Position numbers and translations under genes: made by a program. From positions 2,356,001 to 2,420,000 of the forward strand of contig KN832870.1 of the NCBI GenBank assembly GCA_000827325.1: a stretch of DNA of 64,000 bases, read 5' to 3'. Every line of letters begins with the position of its first letter. Position 1 is the stretch's first letter. Shown piece by piece: positions 9,827 through 22,900 of the stretch. Below the pieces are notes generated by a model. That model was not told the origin of the DNA and made no database searches. It saw nothing but the letters and a program-made list of their open reading frames with translations. The stretch comes from Oidiodendron maius Zn. Taxonomy: Eukaryota; Ascomycota; Leotiomycetes; Myxotrichaceae.

Positions 9827-11040
9827 AAAGAACATCAAAAATTAAAGTGAGTGTTCATTCCGGAAGCCCTCAACGGGATCAACCGCCGAAATGACTGAAA
9901 TGCGGTAGCAAGCTGGCTTCGAAAGTCAGAGATGTAACTAAGAATGAATACTGCTAACATCCCTGTAGGAAATTCATGATATCTTTGAATTGGAATACTC
10001 ATTTGGGCACTGTGATGGAGACTCCAGAAGACATGCCGGATGCCTAAAGACTAGCTGATCAGGAGTGACCTGTCCCTTCCACGGAGCGGAGCGTGCGTAG
10101 GTCAGTATCCTGTCTAGAGAGTTCCGGATTATCCGTGCAATTCTGGATGATGGGCCATGATCCACCCTGGCCCTATGAAACATGGGATGCTGAGCTGAGT
10201 TACGAATATCTCTGTCTTCTAAGCGCATGTCCACGTTTCCGGGGCCTTTTTGTCTCTCTTTCTCCTTATCTACAGATGTCATTGCTATGTAAGGAACTCT
10301 CAGTATGGATGAGTACTAGCATTAAGGCACACACATAATGAGCAGAAAGATACTACGCCTAAACGTTATGATGTCTCTAGATGTCCAACATCGACAATTA
10401 TGAAAGTTCACCGGCATGAAGTGCAGATGCTGCCCTGCAATGAATTACTCAGATTAATCAAGACAAATCCTTAATGTCCAACATTACTTGTCTCGAGTGT
10501 GGTGCAAAATGAGAGGGACTTAACTCCATAATCTACATGTAGCCTGAGCAACAAGGAGAGCCTTAGATAACAGACAATTGGTAGATGAATGTTTGGGTAC
10601 AAACCGGAATCTAGGGTCATATTGTTGTCCTTTGCATGCATCCTCTTTCACGAAGCATAAAGCGGCTGTACTCATAAGGCGCTCCCAATGGCTTGGTCAG
10701 ATGGCGGGGAGCAGTGACATCGATCACTTGAGTAGTCGGCACAAGGTTTGTTGTAGCTTGATACTACAAGACCGCCTGTGATCGATCTTCCCGGAAGCTT
10801 CATTTTGTTCTCTAGCTCTGTGGCTCCGTATCACTGCCTCTTGCCCTAGTTACTTTCTGAGGAATTCTTTGCGGGCTTCTTTATTTCCACTCTATTGATC
10901 AGACTCTGGATTCTTAATACTACACCTAAAGCAAAGCATCCCAAGCTGCTCATGCAGTATACGGGATAAAAACGGACCAGTGTCACCTTCTTAGCAAGTA
11001 TCAGTGACTCTGTCAACTACTTAGATATTTGCTGTGCAAG
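9827..11040. other. Intergenic, no gene seen
   Basis: This stretch lies between the MITE and the next gene. Overlapping short frames at about 9,974-10,340 and 10,578-10,781 have no recognisable content. The last few hundred bases should carry the promoter of the following gene. Confidence 0.35.
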
Positions 11041-13893
11041 ATGGTCCAGCACCGGCACAGATCTTCACGGCCAGGTAAGAGCTCGCCAGCAGCAGGTCCC
11101 ATTCAGCGTCTAGATCGCAACTTCCTCCTTACCCCTTTCTATACATTGTGATACCTGACTATTGTTGCTAAGAATACACATTGAATAGTTCCAATCTTTC
11201 GTCTTCCCGAACAGCGACATAGGCCACTGCCATGGTCCTTTCCTCGAGTACAAGGTTACAGTCACATCAACATCCAGCCAGCTCTAGGGGACGAAAAGAA
11301 AGACGACGGCAAACAAACTGAAGACTGCATCAGTAGAGGCTCTGTGCAACGACAGATCGAAAATAACCTCCTTCTCCCACTTCAGTCATCTTCTATAGCA
11401 GCGCCCCAATCTAGACCACGCACATTTGCTGAAGCAACCATGTCGACTACAGGTCCTTGCCAAAACTCCAACGAGGATGACCTGGACCCGAGTCTACAGA
11501 AACCTATGAGCTTGGAATCTGTAGGCACCTTCAAATATACTCTCAAGAAGAAGAAAAAAGCTTCTAAATGGACACCATTCGACCTTGGAGCCCCTGACAG
11601 CACAAGTGAGGGTGGAAGTCTAAGTGACTTGGAGCAACTGTCTCGTCTCCCTTCGCCAATTCCCGTGACTTCAACTTTGGCATTCACGACAACCATCCAA
11701 CGCGCATCAGCTTTTACATCCAACCAGACTCAAGCTGGAGCTTCCACATTCCCCACTCTACAGGAAGGCGATCCAGTTGCTTCTACATCTGGTCACCATT
11801 TAACTTGTGATCAACTTGTCCGCACAGGAACAGATTTGACATATGTTGTCGCCCATATGCCTCGCACTCAAGAGGAGAAGAGTACATCTCAATTCCAAGG
11901 TTATTTTGGTCCGACTGCACTAGACCTCCCTAAAATTGGAAGCCTTCTACTTGGTAAACCTCTTGATACAGATCGGCTTTGCTACAGAGCGTCTAACCCT
12001 CCGTCTATAGAGGCTCAGGCCGACAACACAATGGCGAGTTTGAAAATTTCTGGGAATTTGGGAAAGGAAAAAGAGTCCAGCGGTAACAGCTACAACTCGG
12101 TAGAATGGGATCCTGATCTTCCAAGAGCCTCTACCCAATGCCAATCCTCAGACACAATTGCTGCTCCGAACCCGCCAGTAACTTATACCACCGTTGGCTC
12201 TATTGTCAATCCAAAGGCAGCTCCACAGTTCACAGCTCCTAATCGCATCCAACGAGAAGGCTCTGCTAGGCGTTCCTTGCTACCCCTGATTCAGAGTCGC
12301 CAACACGATTCCTTTTTACCGCATCGCGTCCGCTCGCCATTGAATATGCCGAGTGGTCTGCATCATGCCCACCAACTCGTTCAACCCCCAAACCACTTCA
12401 ATCTTTCTTACACCCTGCCGCAGAATACCCTCCAACCAATGCAACCAACTCGTCTATCTCAGCAGATTGGCCCGTCGAAGGAACAGGAGAAGATTATTCT
12501 GGCCGAGCTTCACGACTCCACCGCGCCGACTATGTTCTCTGGCAACCGTCATAGCTCTGCAGGAGCTGCACCGCCGCCTAATAACGCCTCTATGGTATTT
12601 CCCTATACAACACAACCATCCGTCAATGTTAAGGATGCGGAGACCGAAGCTGCCCTGGGACCTGTCACTAACACTCCAGGTCCCGGCCAAGGCCCAGTTC
12701 AAGGTCTCGAGAAGATGCAGACCTTGCAGAGACTTGCCAAATTTGAGAACCCAATGCGAAGCCTGGCACTGAGTCGTCTGTCTGAGTTCTCAGTGTCAAA
12801 GTCGCAGGCAGCAACCACAGTGCTCGATAATCCAGGACGGGCAGTCGAGGAACTGCTCCGCAAAAAAAACCAGAGTTCAGCAGTCACTTGTTCTAAAGCT
12901 GAGACGGGAACCCACAAGGATGGCGAACTCGATCGCGCCTATCAATTCCCTCTACCAAATGCCGTAGATCCATCAAAGCCTCAAGCTAACCCGTTATTTG
13001 GAGCCTTCAGCCCCTCTACAACGAGACCTTTTGGAGATCCCGCTGTTCCCCAAATAGGCTATCTGGCCGCACTAACTGCAGGACCTCCAGGTCAGCGGCA
13101 ATACCAAGTCACCGCGAGAAAGGCCCAGGCTGGTTATGCGGACAACTCCTGCGCACCGGACCTGCGATCCTCAGCCTTCAACATCTACCATTGGCCCAAC
13201 CATCAGCCCCAGTCTCTTTGGTCGGATACATACAATATAGAACCGATTCAGCAAGTCATCCCAATGTCACTGGCTCCGTCTAACCCAGTAGGACGTTGTA
13301 ACTCTGCTATCCAGGATACTGTGTCCGTTCAGGTTGTCTTTAAATACTATCCACACGGCCTACCAGGTGATATGACCGGACATGTTTTTCCGATTTCCTA
13401 CGACGCCCAGGAACAGATGGGTCAGATTCCTAGCGATCCCGAGCCTCAAACTGAAGTAGGGGTGGCTGCAAAGAAGGCAAAGGAACTCGATGACTGGTTC
13501 TACAGTGGCCAGAGACGCTTTGCTACCATGTCCGCTGACGACCTCATTCGTGAATACGAAGACCGTCAGCTAGAAGCTTTCAATCCATTCAGACCTATCG
13601 CACCAGGATCCAAGAAACCCCTCCCACATACGCGGAGGGAGCCAACTACTGTTGAGGATAGCAAGCAGATGTCGGTTGCAGATGCTACCGCCCCTCTTCT
13701 CGACGCCGCCTTTGGCTCGCTACTTACATACGCAACCAGCACCAATGCTCCCGACAGCGAGAGGGTTCTTAGCAAATTCGAGAATAGCCCGGCCTGGCTC
13801 CTTGATACTAGTGAGACTGGCAATAAGTCTTTCTATGGGGAGGATTGGGGTCCGGCACCAAAGAGATTTGGTAGAGATCCGAGACATCTGTGA
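11041..13893 (+). CDS. Large low-complexity hypothetical protein
   Basis: The long frame ending at 13893 has no ATG before 11440, but a good two-exon model exists. Exon 1 is 11041-11074 (MVQHRHRSSRP), donor GTAAGA at 11075, acceptor CTCTAG at 11287, and exon 2 is 11288-13893. This joins in frame to GDEKKDDGKQTED and gives 879 residues. If the intron is not used, translation would start at 11440 (MSTTGPCQNS). The product is rich in Ser, Pro, Thr and Gln and looks largely disordered. It has a basic patch (KKKKKASKW) near the N-terminus. A better-ordered stretch near the C-terminus (DDWFYSGQRRFATMSADDL, then IREYEDRQLEAFNPFRP) may be the conserved part. I do not recognise the family; a nuclear or RNA-associated role would be a guess. 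Confidence 0.65.
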
Positions 13894-15785
13894 ACACTGC
13901 CAGAAATTCGAAGAGAAGATTGCTATATCGGACTTCATGTCTTCTCTTTGCTGTTGTCGCGTTTTCTCGAGCTACTCTCGTTTTCCTTTCTCGGCCTGGA
14001 GTGACCTATGAAATTCCCATTAGCACATGTTTCGGCTAGGCATGATTACATCTTTGCTGCTTCTTCTCCATAAATGTTTTATCACCCATCCCAGGCTGTA
14101 TCTAGCTTTGCAGGAGGCTAAATTGGGAAAGTTGGGGTTCAGACAATGGTCCATGCGCGATGGTATTTGTTCTCTTCTTTTGCGCCCAGGAAATGTTTTA
14201 CCTCTCGGGCATTTCTAAAAGGCCATTCGTGGTTGTGTCATGGGGGTTGCAAGTTGTCACAAGAAGATACCAGTCTTCAGAGGCGCAGAAGGAGTTGAGG
14301 ATTCTCTAGGATGATTTGGCTGGTTACGGGCTTTTTGCTAATGCATGGTGCCTAGGTATGTGTGCGTGGCAGCGATCAAGGTAGTTTCGCTAGAGTTCCC
14401 GGAGCAAATTGTAATATTAATTCCAAATAATATTCTAGAAGGTGAAAAGATGTTAGTTTAAGAATAAGCCACGGCGCCTAGATAGGGTGGCATCCACATT
14501 CCGGTACCAACCGGCAAGGCTGGGCCTAGATGGATTAGGATTGCTGGTTACACATGTTTGAGGCATTAACTGCAATGGAATGCCTCACTATATCACAGCT
14601 CTATATATTACGCCGGGCATGTGCCACTCAGTCACCGGCAGTCGGCATCCTTCGGGTTTAGTATCATGCACAAGCAAATCCCTTCTTCCTTCTCACATAC
14701 CTATAATGAGATACTAGTCAAGCTATCACTGAATAGTATGCTGCATGAACAATTTATTAAGGACTACCGTAATGTAATTTCATTCCATAGAGGCACCGAA
14801 GTAGCTAGCAACGCCTACGATGCACCTTCCAGAACGCGCGCGTGTACCTCTTCCCTCGATGCAGATATCTTTCCTCCCCACCCCGTCCCCCATTCTGCAT
14901 CTTTCAATTCTGTGATGTAAAGACAGTTGTGTAGTACGGAGCAAGAAAGACCGAAGCAAAGAAAACAGACGCAAGGAAAACCTCCCCAGAAGCAGCCTGC
15001 CATTCATATTCATACCCCCGGGCTATCCGAAGTCGGATGCAGCTATATTGATGTGTGATTCGACATAGAACTTAGTGTGCTCCAAAGGAGCATCCACACG
15101 TCCAGCAAATCATCCCTGACTAACATCCAGCTTCAGCCCAGTGAACATTACGTGCCATCCCCAGACGTCCCCTCCCCAGGTCGAAACACAATGCAGGGTG
15201 AATGAAAACGAGTAAGGAAACGAGGAAATTATGGACTGCAAAACGATCATCTCAGGACAGGAGGTCTGCTCCTCAAGCCCGAAGACGGCCCGACAGACGT
15301 CAAGGGGTGCGAGCTTATATGACCTTCGTGTGTTTCCAGGACTGATGCTCCCGGCAAAGTCGATGCTACTGAGCAGTAACTCGAAGTGGATGATGAGCCG
15401 TTTTGGGTTGCAATCTAGTCCGTTGTGATAATATCGGCATGCCGTTCGAGGGCTTTCGATATCGCTGATCATGCTTCCGCCTGGCGGCGTCAGTCATGCG
15501 AAGGCGAAATCGAAGCAGCTCGAGCCAACTGAAAGTCGAAGAATCACAAATAGAAATGCAGCCCATAAGTAAGAGGAGTTTTGCTAAGCTGGGGTGGATA
15601 CCGAGTGCCGGAGGGTGACAATTAGGGATGGTCAGCGATAGAGTTGAGATCATGCAAAACGAAACTGCCACAAGCCCAAGGTCGAGTATCGGTATCGGTC
15701 AAAGGAGAGTCGCATAATAAAACGAATTCAACACCATTGATGACCAGCATGGGTCCTCTGGCTTGATCCGATGGGATCCGGAAGT
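13894..15785. other. Intergenic between convergent genes
   Basis: About 1.9 kb lies between the hypothetical protein and the 3' side of casein kinase 1. Open frames here (for example 14621-14920 and 15110-15472) overlap each other on opposite strands and show no family features. UTR sequence of both neighbours is expected. Nothing else seen. Confidence 0.4.
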
Positions 15786-15905
15786 TTATCCAGCACCAGT
15801 TTCAGAACCTTTCAAGGCAGAGTGTAGCCTATTTTCGGAGGCTACGGAGCCAGCCGTCGAGTCAGCATTCTGTTGTTCCTCGCGGCCAGTATCGTAACGC
15901 AACAC
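15786..15905 (-). other. Possible alternative C-terminal exon of casein kinase 1
   Basis: On the minus strand a frame beginning near 15905 reads LRYDTGREEQQNADSTAG..., and stops at TAA (15786-15788). Its protein-like composition and place just after the kinase stop suggest a spliced tail. A strong donor-like GTGAGT overlaps the kinase stop, and a CATTTAG acceptor lies about 60 bases on. Joining these two leaves the frame off by one. An upstream donor, GTAGTG, would keep it in frame. Unproven. Confidence 0.35.
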
Positions 15906-15961
15906 TAAATGCGAAGAGGAAAAGATCTCTTACAAGATAGGAAACCGGGCTAGTAAGACAC

Positions 15962-17410
15962 TCACATCCTATCACTACCTCCAATGGCCCTATTGGTGTC
16001 GGGAGTGTCAATACCGCTAGTAGTACGCTCAATCACCTTGTTGCGGGGCCTGGAGATGCCGTTGGGCTTATTGGCGCTGGAGGAATGCTGCGGGGTGGCT
16101 CCTCCACCGGTTCCCGTGTTGATGCGGGTGGCGCGAGCAGGCTTCTCCTCCTCGTCCTGGGCAGGCTGCTGTCCGGCGGCCTGGGCGATGGCCTGGGCAT
16201 TCTTCTGGTACTTGTACACGGTCCAGTCGAAAACGTAGTCGTATTGGAAGCCCTCACGAACAAAGAGGTCACGGAAGATCTTTCTCAGGTAGGAGTAATC
16301 CGGTTTGTCATCAAAGCGTAGGGAGCGAGTGTAGTTGAGGTAGATGGCAAACTCGTTGGGGAAGCCACGGCACAGGACCTCGGTCGGGGTAGTCATCTTC
16401 TTCTCCATGATTCGATCATACTTCTGCTTCTTGGTAGCAGCCTTTAGGCCCTGCCAGGGGAGGGAGCCACGGCAGAAGTACAGCATAACGTATCCAAGGG
16501 ACTCCATGTCATCACGTCGAGACTGTTCTGCATAGATGTTAGTATCTGAATGACAACCGATGATCCGTGAGACTTACCGACGCCGAGATGGGTGTTGATT
16601 GAGGCATAACGGGCAGTGCCAGTCAAGTTCTTGTTCTCCCTGTAAGGGATATGGAAGTGAGTTTTGGGGTCACGGTACTTCTTGGCCAGACCGAAATCGA
16701 TTACGTTGACTTGATTGCCACGCTTGCCAATGCCCATGAGGAAGTTGTCAGGCTTGATATCACGATGGATAAACGACTTGGCATGGATGTATTCAATACG
16801 GGAGATGAGCTGGTCGGCTAGCAGCAGGACAGTCTTCAGAGAGAACTTGCGGTTGCAAAAGTTGAACAGATCCTCCAAGCTAGGGCCGAGAAGGTCGAGA
16901 ACCATGGCATTGTAGTCACACTCGGTGCCGAACCAACGGACAAAGGGGATACCGACCCCACCAGCAAGGGACTTATAGACGCGAGCCTCATATTCGAGCT
17001 GGGGATGCTTGGCCTTGACGCTCTCGAGCTTTATGGCAATCTCCTCGCCCGAGATGATGTTGGTTCCGAGGTAGATATCACCGAAGGAGCCGCTCCCGAT
17101 CTTACGACCGATACGGTACTTATTGCCGACGCGAAGATCCTATGAGAAGAGAGGTGTTAGCATACACGTCGTGCACAAGATGACGGGAAACAAGTCTAGG
17201 AGATGTGAACAGTAGAGATGGAAAGGGGAAACATTGGGCACGAGGCTGTAGTCAGGCCGGAGGGAGACAAACTGCCATCCCTAGCAGCTCTGGGTATAGC
17301 AGACGGCCCAAGGGGATGACATGAAGTGTGCATAGAGGCCGAAGAAAGGGAGTATAAACCAGAGGGTTGGATTTCGACTTGGAAGCGGGTGGATTCACCA
17401 TAGTAGTCAT
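15962..17410 (-). CDS. ckiA: Casein kinase 1, delta/epsilon (Hrr25/CkiA) type
   Basis: Three exons on the minus strand: 17399-17410 (MTTM), 16578-17139 and 15962-16527. They join in frame to 379 residues. Introns are 17140-17398 (GTGAAT...TAG) and 16528-16577 (GTAAGT, branch ACTAAC, GCAG). The kinase domain fills about 9-280: glycine loop GSGSFGD (19-25), Lys41 in [13 protein letters not shown] with catalytic Asp131, DFG at 152-154, and the CK1-specific [13 protein letters not shown] loop. The CK1 marker [18 protein letters not shown] is present. The tail is Gln/Thr/Ser-rich and variable. Family knowledge: these kinases act in vesicle traffic, DNA repair, ribosome maturation and transporter turnover, and the A. 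nidulans orthologue CkiA is essential. The 12-nt first exon is typical of this gene family. The C-terminus may be spliced differently (see 15786-15905). Confidence 0.93.
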
Positions 17411-19923
17411 TTTGAGGTGGGACTATGGACTCTGTGGTATCGGGATACCCGATACGAGAGTCGAGGCGAAGAAGGATGAGGTTGGGCCTGGGTGTGATCG
17501 ATCGATCTCGATATCAATGGGGGGCTCGATGGAAGACGAAGATGTGTATTAAGGAGTTCGAGGAGGCCTAGAAGGAGATACGGTGTCAGTGGTCTCTTGA
17601 CTTTTAGTCAGGCTGCGGCAAGCGGGGAGCGGTGAAGTTGGTGAGGCAAGGCGTCATCCAACCGCTGAAGAAGAATGGAGGGCGGCGGCGGCGAGGACGA
17701 GCGGCAGGTGGCTCGTCCGCACGTCGAACGACTCACTAGAGGACGTCGTCGATGCCTGGTTGAAGGCCAAGGGGGTGGGGAGCGCTGCGTACTCACCGAA
17801 ATGTGGTGGTCGGCCCTCTACGGCTGGGCTGGACGGATGAGGGCGAGTGCCGACCGTTGACGGATGAGGACGGCGAGAGAGGCGTCGGGCGATGGGCGTG
17901 AGGATCTCTCTTGGGAAGCCCGTCAGCGAGGAGGAGGAGAGATGAAGAAGAGAGAGATCACGGGATGTTGGTGGATGTGAGATAGAGAGAGAGAAAGAGG
18001 GATGAGGAGGAGGTTCACAAAGCGTCAGGCGTCGCCCGAGGGGAATGAGAGCGAGAGAATCGTGAAAGACTGGAGGGAGAGACCGAAGGCTGTTTCTGGA
18101 ATAGCGTGGAATTCGCGAACCTTTCCTCTTCTGGCGAAATGCCCAAGCGGCGACAACTATCAAATGCCCTTCCAGGCGGAATGCCTTTCTATATAATCAA
18201 TCATCATCAATATGGGGAACGATTAATTGCTGCCTTTTGCCCAAGGTTATCAGATAATCATAATAACCATAATAAAATGAAATGAAATGAAACAAAATCC
18301 TCTCTCTCTCTCTCTCTCTCTCACTCTCTCCTCCGCGAGCCATTCCTGCTTCATCGCGGCCACAGCCTGACACGCGCCCAACTCCGCCCGGCTAATGATT
18401 CCATCCGCCACCACCTCGCCGAGCGCCCGCCCTTGGATCTTGCTTTGGCCACGCCACCTGACCCTCTGGCATACGGAGTACCCAAAAGACTGCCTGAACA
18501 CGCTCGGGACAAAAAGGGGCTGGGGTGGAGCCTCTGGAAATAGGGGGGGGACGCAATCCACTTCAAGGCTCTGGGTCGCAATGCATGAATCGGTAGCCCC
18601 CGCCCCCCGATCAAATCAATCGCCGGCGCTCTGGTCTCGTATCAGTGCTCTGCCTATTGTCGCCTCCTCTGGTCGTCGTCTCGCCGCCTTCGCTAAACAA
18701 GAAAATGAGCGATTTACCTATACCAACGTGTAATACTGACGGGGTTTGGTGTCACCGCCGCGGCCTTACTGTACCAAACCTGACAAACCATCCCAAGCCT
18801 CTAGTCACGGTCTGGTCGCTGATGCTCATGTAGCACCCCGGGCGGTTGGTCGCTGTCGTTGCTATATTTGTCTGGCGCCTTACTAAGAACACAGATCTGA
18901 TCCGCAAAAAGGCGTGACGCCTGTTCCAGCCGCCGCTGCCTGAGAAGCCCTTATGCATTGGACGGCAGGACTTCCCAATAGCCGGCACCCCATATTTAAT
19001 CATGCCCTGAAATTCTCGATCCGAGGACCTGGCAGTCCGGAGGGAGCGAGGCGGCAATGGCGCTCGGAAACCTCGCTCTCTTTTCCTGGGCCGGCTGACA
19101 GGTTCTAAGTGATGGGAGATGATGCAAACCTCGGGTTCAGCCTCACCGTCCCTCCCGCCACAGCGGATGCAGGACAGCCCGAGGTGGAAGCCCCGGCAGG
19201 CGCCCTCCCGAAGGAGCGTGAGCCCCCGACGACAGGTCATCTTGCATGTTTGTTCTTCTGATATCAGAACCATTGGACGCGCGCAGCTAATTGGGAATCT
19301 TGCAAACGCTAAAAATGAAGAGAGGCCATTACCTGACGAATTGCCATTTATGGCGGTATGTATGAATTATCTGATTGTTTTGGTTGCCTACCGCGGTTTC
19401 CGTCCAATACTGTACCGTCTTACAAGCTTCTCCTCTAGTCTTTCCTTCCTCCAGATCCGCTTCATCCCATCATATAACGAAAACAGACAAATAGGGTATG
19501 CATGTGCATTTTCTATACACGCCAGACGGCCCTCGATCCGTCCCTGCGTGAAATGTCCTACACATATTGTACATTAAGTCATTCCTGTAAAGGTGGTTAT
19601 TTCCATTGTCCCTTCATGCCCCTCTCCACTACCAAAACGAACGACAAGAATTGAAAAAAAAGACTCCAAGTTCCACGCCTCCCCTCTCCACGCATGACTA
19701 ATATCCACATTTCAAGCTCAGAGCCATTTCGTAAAGAGATATCGAAAAGCCCATCAGGTTGGGGAGGAATATTGAAATAAATGTCCGAGCATTAAAGCGC
19801 CATGTCCGGGTTCCCGTAAAATATGTAGAAGCTTCGAGCATTCTGGTTGCAATGGTATTTACTCTTCGCATACCCCTCGCATTTGATCCGTTACAGCGAA
19901 TCCTCTAGTTCTAGGTGGTGAGT
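17411..19923. other. Upstream region of casein kinase 1 and 3' flank of the kelch gene
   Basis: This 2.5-kb stretch lies between the kinase start and the kelch-gene stop, both on the minus strand. Open frames near 17,608-18,163 and 18,250-18,733 are purine/pyrimidine biased and unrecognised. A (TC)n tract lies at 18301-18322. A long kinase 5' leader is plausible. Nothing else is supported. Confidence 0.4.
18301..18322. repeat. (TC)11 microsatellite
   Basis: A perfect TC dinucleotide tract of about 22 bp continues imperfectly to about 18330. Pyrimidine tracts are common in fungal promoters; no function is shown. Confidence 0.8.
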
Positions 19924-22900
19924 TCAGATCAGATTCGACCCCTGCGCTGTCGGACTTAAGGAGTCCGCAGCGTCAGACTTACTTCCCTTCCTTCCACTCC
20001 TGGCATTTTCCTCCTCCGCATCAAGCCTCTTCCGCCAATCTGTTACGCTCGGGCTCAGACCGGACGGCTTATCGCTCTCAGTGGTCGTCGTCCTATACAA
20101 GGGCTTGTCCTCGAAATCAAAGGCGTTGCTCAGACGATAGTTCTTATTCGTCGTCTCCCAGTGCGTCCTCAAAGTTTCCAGTTCGTTGGCCAAGCTGTCG
20201 AGCGCCATGGAGTTGCGATTCCCGCCCTCATACACTGAGCCTTCCGACATGCTGTCCCCTCCAGAGGTGTTGCGCTGGTGATGGCTGCCATTAAGGTCTA
20301 CGCGCTGAGATTGCCGCCTGTAGTTGTCCACAGAATGCTCGACTTGGTCGAGCAATAGAGAAACCTTCTGCTCGGCGTCCTGAGCTCGGCGTTCCAGGAG
20401 CGCATTCTCTTCCTGTAGCTGAGCGAGATCTGACTTTGCCTTTTGCGTTGAGCTAGTGAGCTCTCGCTTCGTCTCCTCGTTGCTGTGCTTCAGTTCATCA
20501 CGCTCGTTTTGTGCCGCAGCGAGCTCATTCCGGACCTGGGCCATCTGCTGCTCCAGTTGCGACACTGATGATTGGATCTGCACTTGCAGGTCTTCGATCT
20601 GTTTGTTCAAACCAGAGCGCTCCTTCTCCCATCCCGTGTTTGCTTCGAGAGCTGCTGATTTGTCTTCGGCTTCGACCAGCTGCTCCTTCATTCGAGTATT
20701 GTCCGATTTGTATTTGGCCAGCTCGTCCTTCATACGTTTGAGCATCTTCTCCGTCCCTTTGACATAATGGACAGCAGATTGATAATCACTCTCAAGCTGA
20801 GTCAACTTCTCTCGGTAGGTGCTGTCCGCCTCCTGCTCTCGGGTCTCGTAGGTGGCTTTGAGCTCTTCTTGCGACTGGACGCTTGCTGCTAGCTGTTGTT
20901 CTAGCTCACGGAGGCGCGCTGGATCAGGTGCATTTGCGTCAGGAGATGACAGACCACGTGTTCGAGAAGCAGCGCCAGGGCTGATCCCGCGTTCGAGAAG
21001 GATATCTTTCAAAGTGTTGTGCTGGACGTTTACCGCGTTGGTTTCCAACTGTTGGTTGGCGAGCTGACTCTTCAGACCTGAATTCTCGGCTTGGAGTGTT
21101 TGGATTTCCCGCATCGTAGATTGAAGTTGCTTGCGAATAGACATACCCTCCCTGCTTGCTTGTTCTTGGTAGGCCTCCAAGCCAGCAATTCGCTCCTCCG
21201 CGCTGCGCAGTTTCTCCGAAGCCATATCGGCGGCGGACTGGTACTTCCTGGCCAGAGCATTTGCAGCTTGAATTTGCCCTTGTAGGGTCACAACTCTGTC
21301 GGTAGCGACGGTATTTTTGCTATCAATATCGCGAGAGCCGACCTTATCAAGACCAGAGAGGATGGCTTGTCTGTGAGTCTTAGCTTCATTTGCATGCTGC
21401 TCAGCCAGCTCTTCGGCATCACGAAGCCGTCTCGTGGCGGTCTCAAGCTCTGCCGTGCGGTTTTCATGCTCGGCCTTGAGGGTGCTCAACTTGCTCTCGA
21501 TTCTCTCACGCTCGGCGCGCTCTTCGTCGAGTTTGCGCTCAAGAAGATTTCTCATGGTTACCGAGGACGAAATGGCTTCTCGCAACCCTTCAAAGGTATC
21601 ACTATGGTCCTTTGCTGTGTCTAATATCTCCTTGTGTCGGGTCTCCAATTCTTCTTTCTCGGCTCTGAGCACCTCCACGGCAGCCACAGCCTCAGCGGAA
21701 GCAATCCCATCTTCTCTTGCCTTGATCTGGAGCTCATGAAGCTCAGCCTTTAGACGTTCGACCTCAGAAGCATTCTGTTGCTTGTACGATTCCAGTTCTG
21801 TCATGCGGCTCTGCATCAAATTTGTCGTGTCATCTGCCAAAGCCCTGGCGTGCTTTTCCGCTTCAAGCTCCGTAGTCAGCACATCTACCATATTCTTCAA
21901 ATCTCGCTGAGATGCCAAAGCTACAGCTAGCTTCTTGCTTATGTCGTTTGATCTGTCTGCTGCGACCATCCCAATGTCACGTGCATCACTATCCGGTTGA
22001 GGCGTGCTACTCTGGCTGCCAGTATGTGCTGCAAACTTAGCCTTAGCATAGATTGCCTCATTGATCGCAGTATCTCGTTGCTTCTCTACCTCCGCAATCT
22101 GCTTGGCCGCCAGTACAGCTTGCTTATCAATTGAGCTCTGGACATTGGCAAGCTCTGCCTTCATTGCCAGCAGTGCCTCGATTAGGGGTTTGTCCTCATC
22201 ATCAAATGATTCTGCGGCTCTTTGGTCCAGCATTGGGCTACTCGATGGATTCGGAACATAACCCGCCTTTCGAGCAAGCTCGAGTTCCGAAGCATACCAA
22301 GCATTTCGATTCTTAGCAGCATCCAGCTCCTTGAGTACTGCCACAGTCTGCGAGTTCCTCGCTGACCCCTTTCGGCTCAACGGGTTGCTGGTCTGCCTTG
22401 CTGGAGGTGGGGGCGAGGTTGCACGACCTGAGCCACTCTTGAAGGGTGGATCGAGCGTGCTGTCTACAGAGCCTTGTTGTCGGCTTTGTTTTTGCTTCGA
22501 ACCAGATCGCGGCGCAACGGTACTAGGTGCTGCCTGTTGCGGGGTCTCAGCTGACACAGACCTCGTCGCTTGTGGTATCTGCGTTGGCGTACGTCGTCCA
22601 TTTGCACCGTCCCGGGACCGAGATCGATCCCGGGTCACTGGGGATATCGGCCGACCTTGTGATGCAGACGAATTGTCAACGAATGGATTTCGGGTTCCAT
22701 TATCAACTGGTGAAGACATGCTCCTTTCTGGCTTACTTTGCGGCTTGCCTCGGCCATTTGCGGGAGGGGTGGTCGAGCTATTAGACCGAGGAGTCGGCGC
22801 TGCTTGCTGCGGGGGTGGGCCTTGAGGCGCTTGGGCTATTGATGCCCTGGGAAGTTTGGATCCAGATTGTGCCTGCCCCATGCCATCATTGCCGTTCATA

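Noticed and set aside
17608-18163. Open frames upstream of casein kinase 1
   Set aside because: Arg/Ser/Pro-rich translation of a purine-biased leader, antisense to similar frames; no family resemblance and no good start context.
22331-22825. 164-codon plus-strand frame inside the kelch gene
   Set aside because: Antisense shadow of the Pro/Ser-rich linker of the kelch protein.
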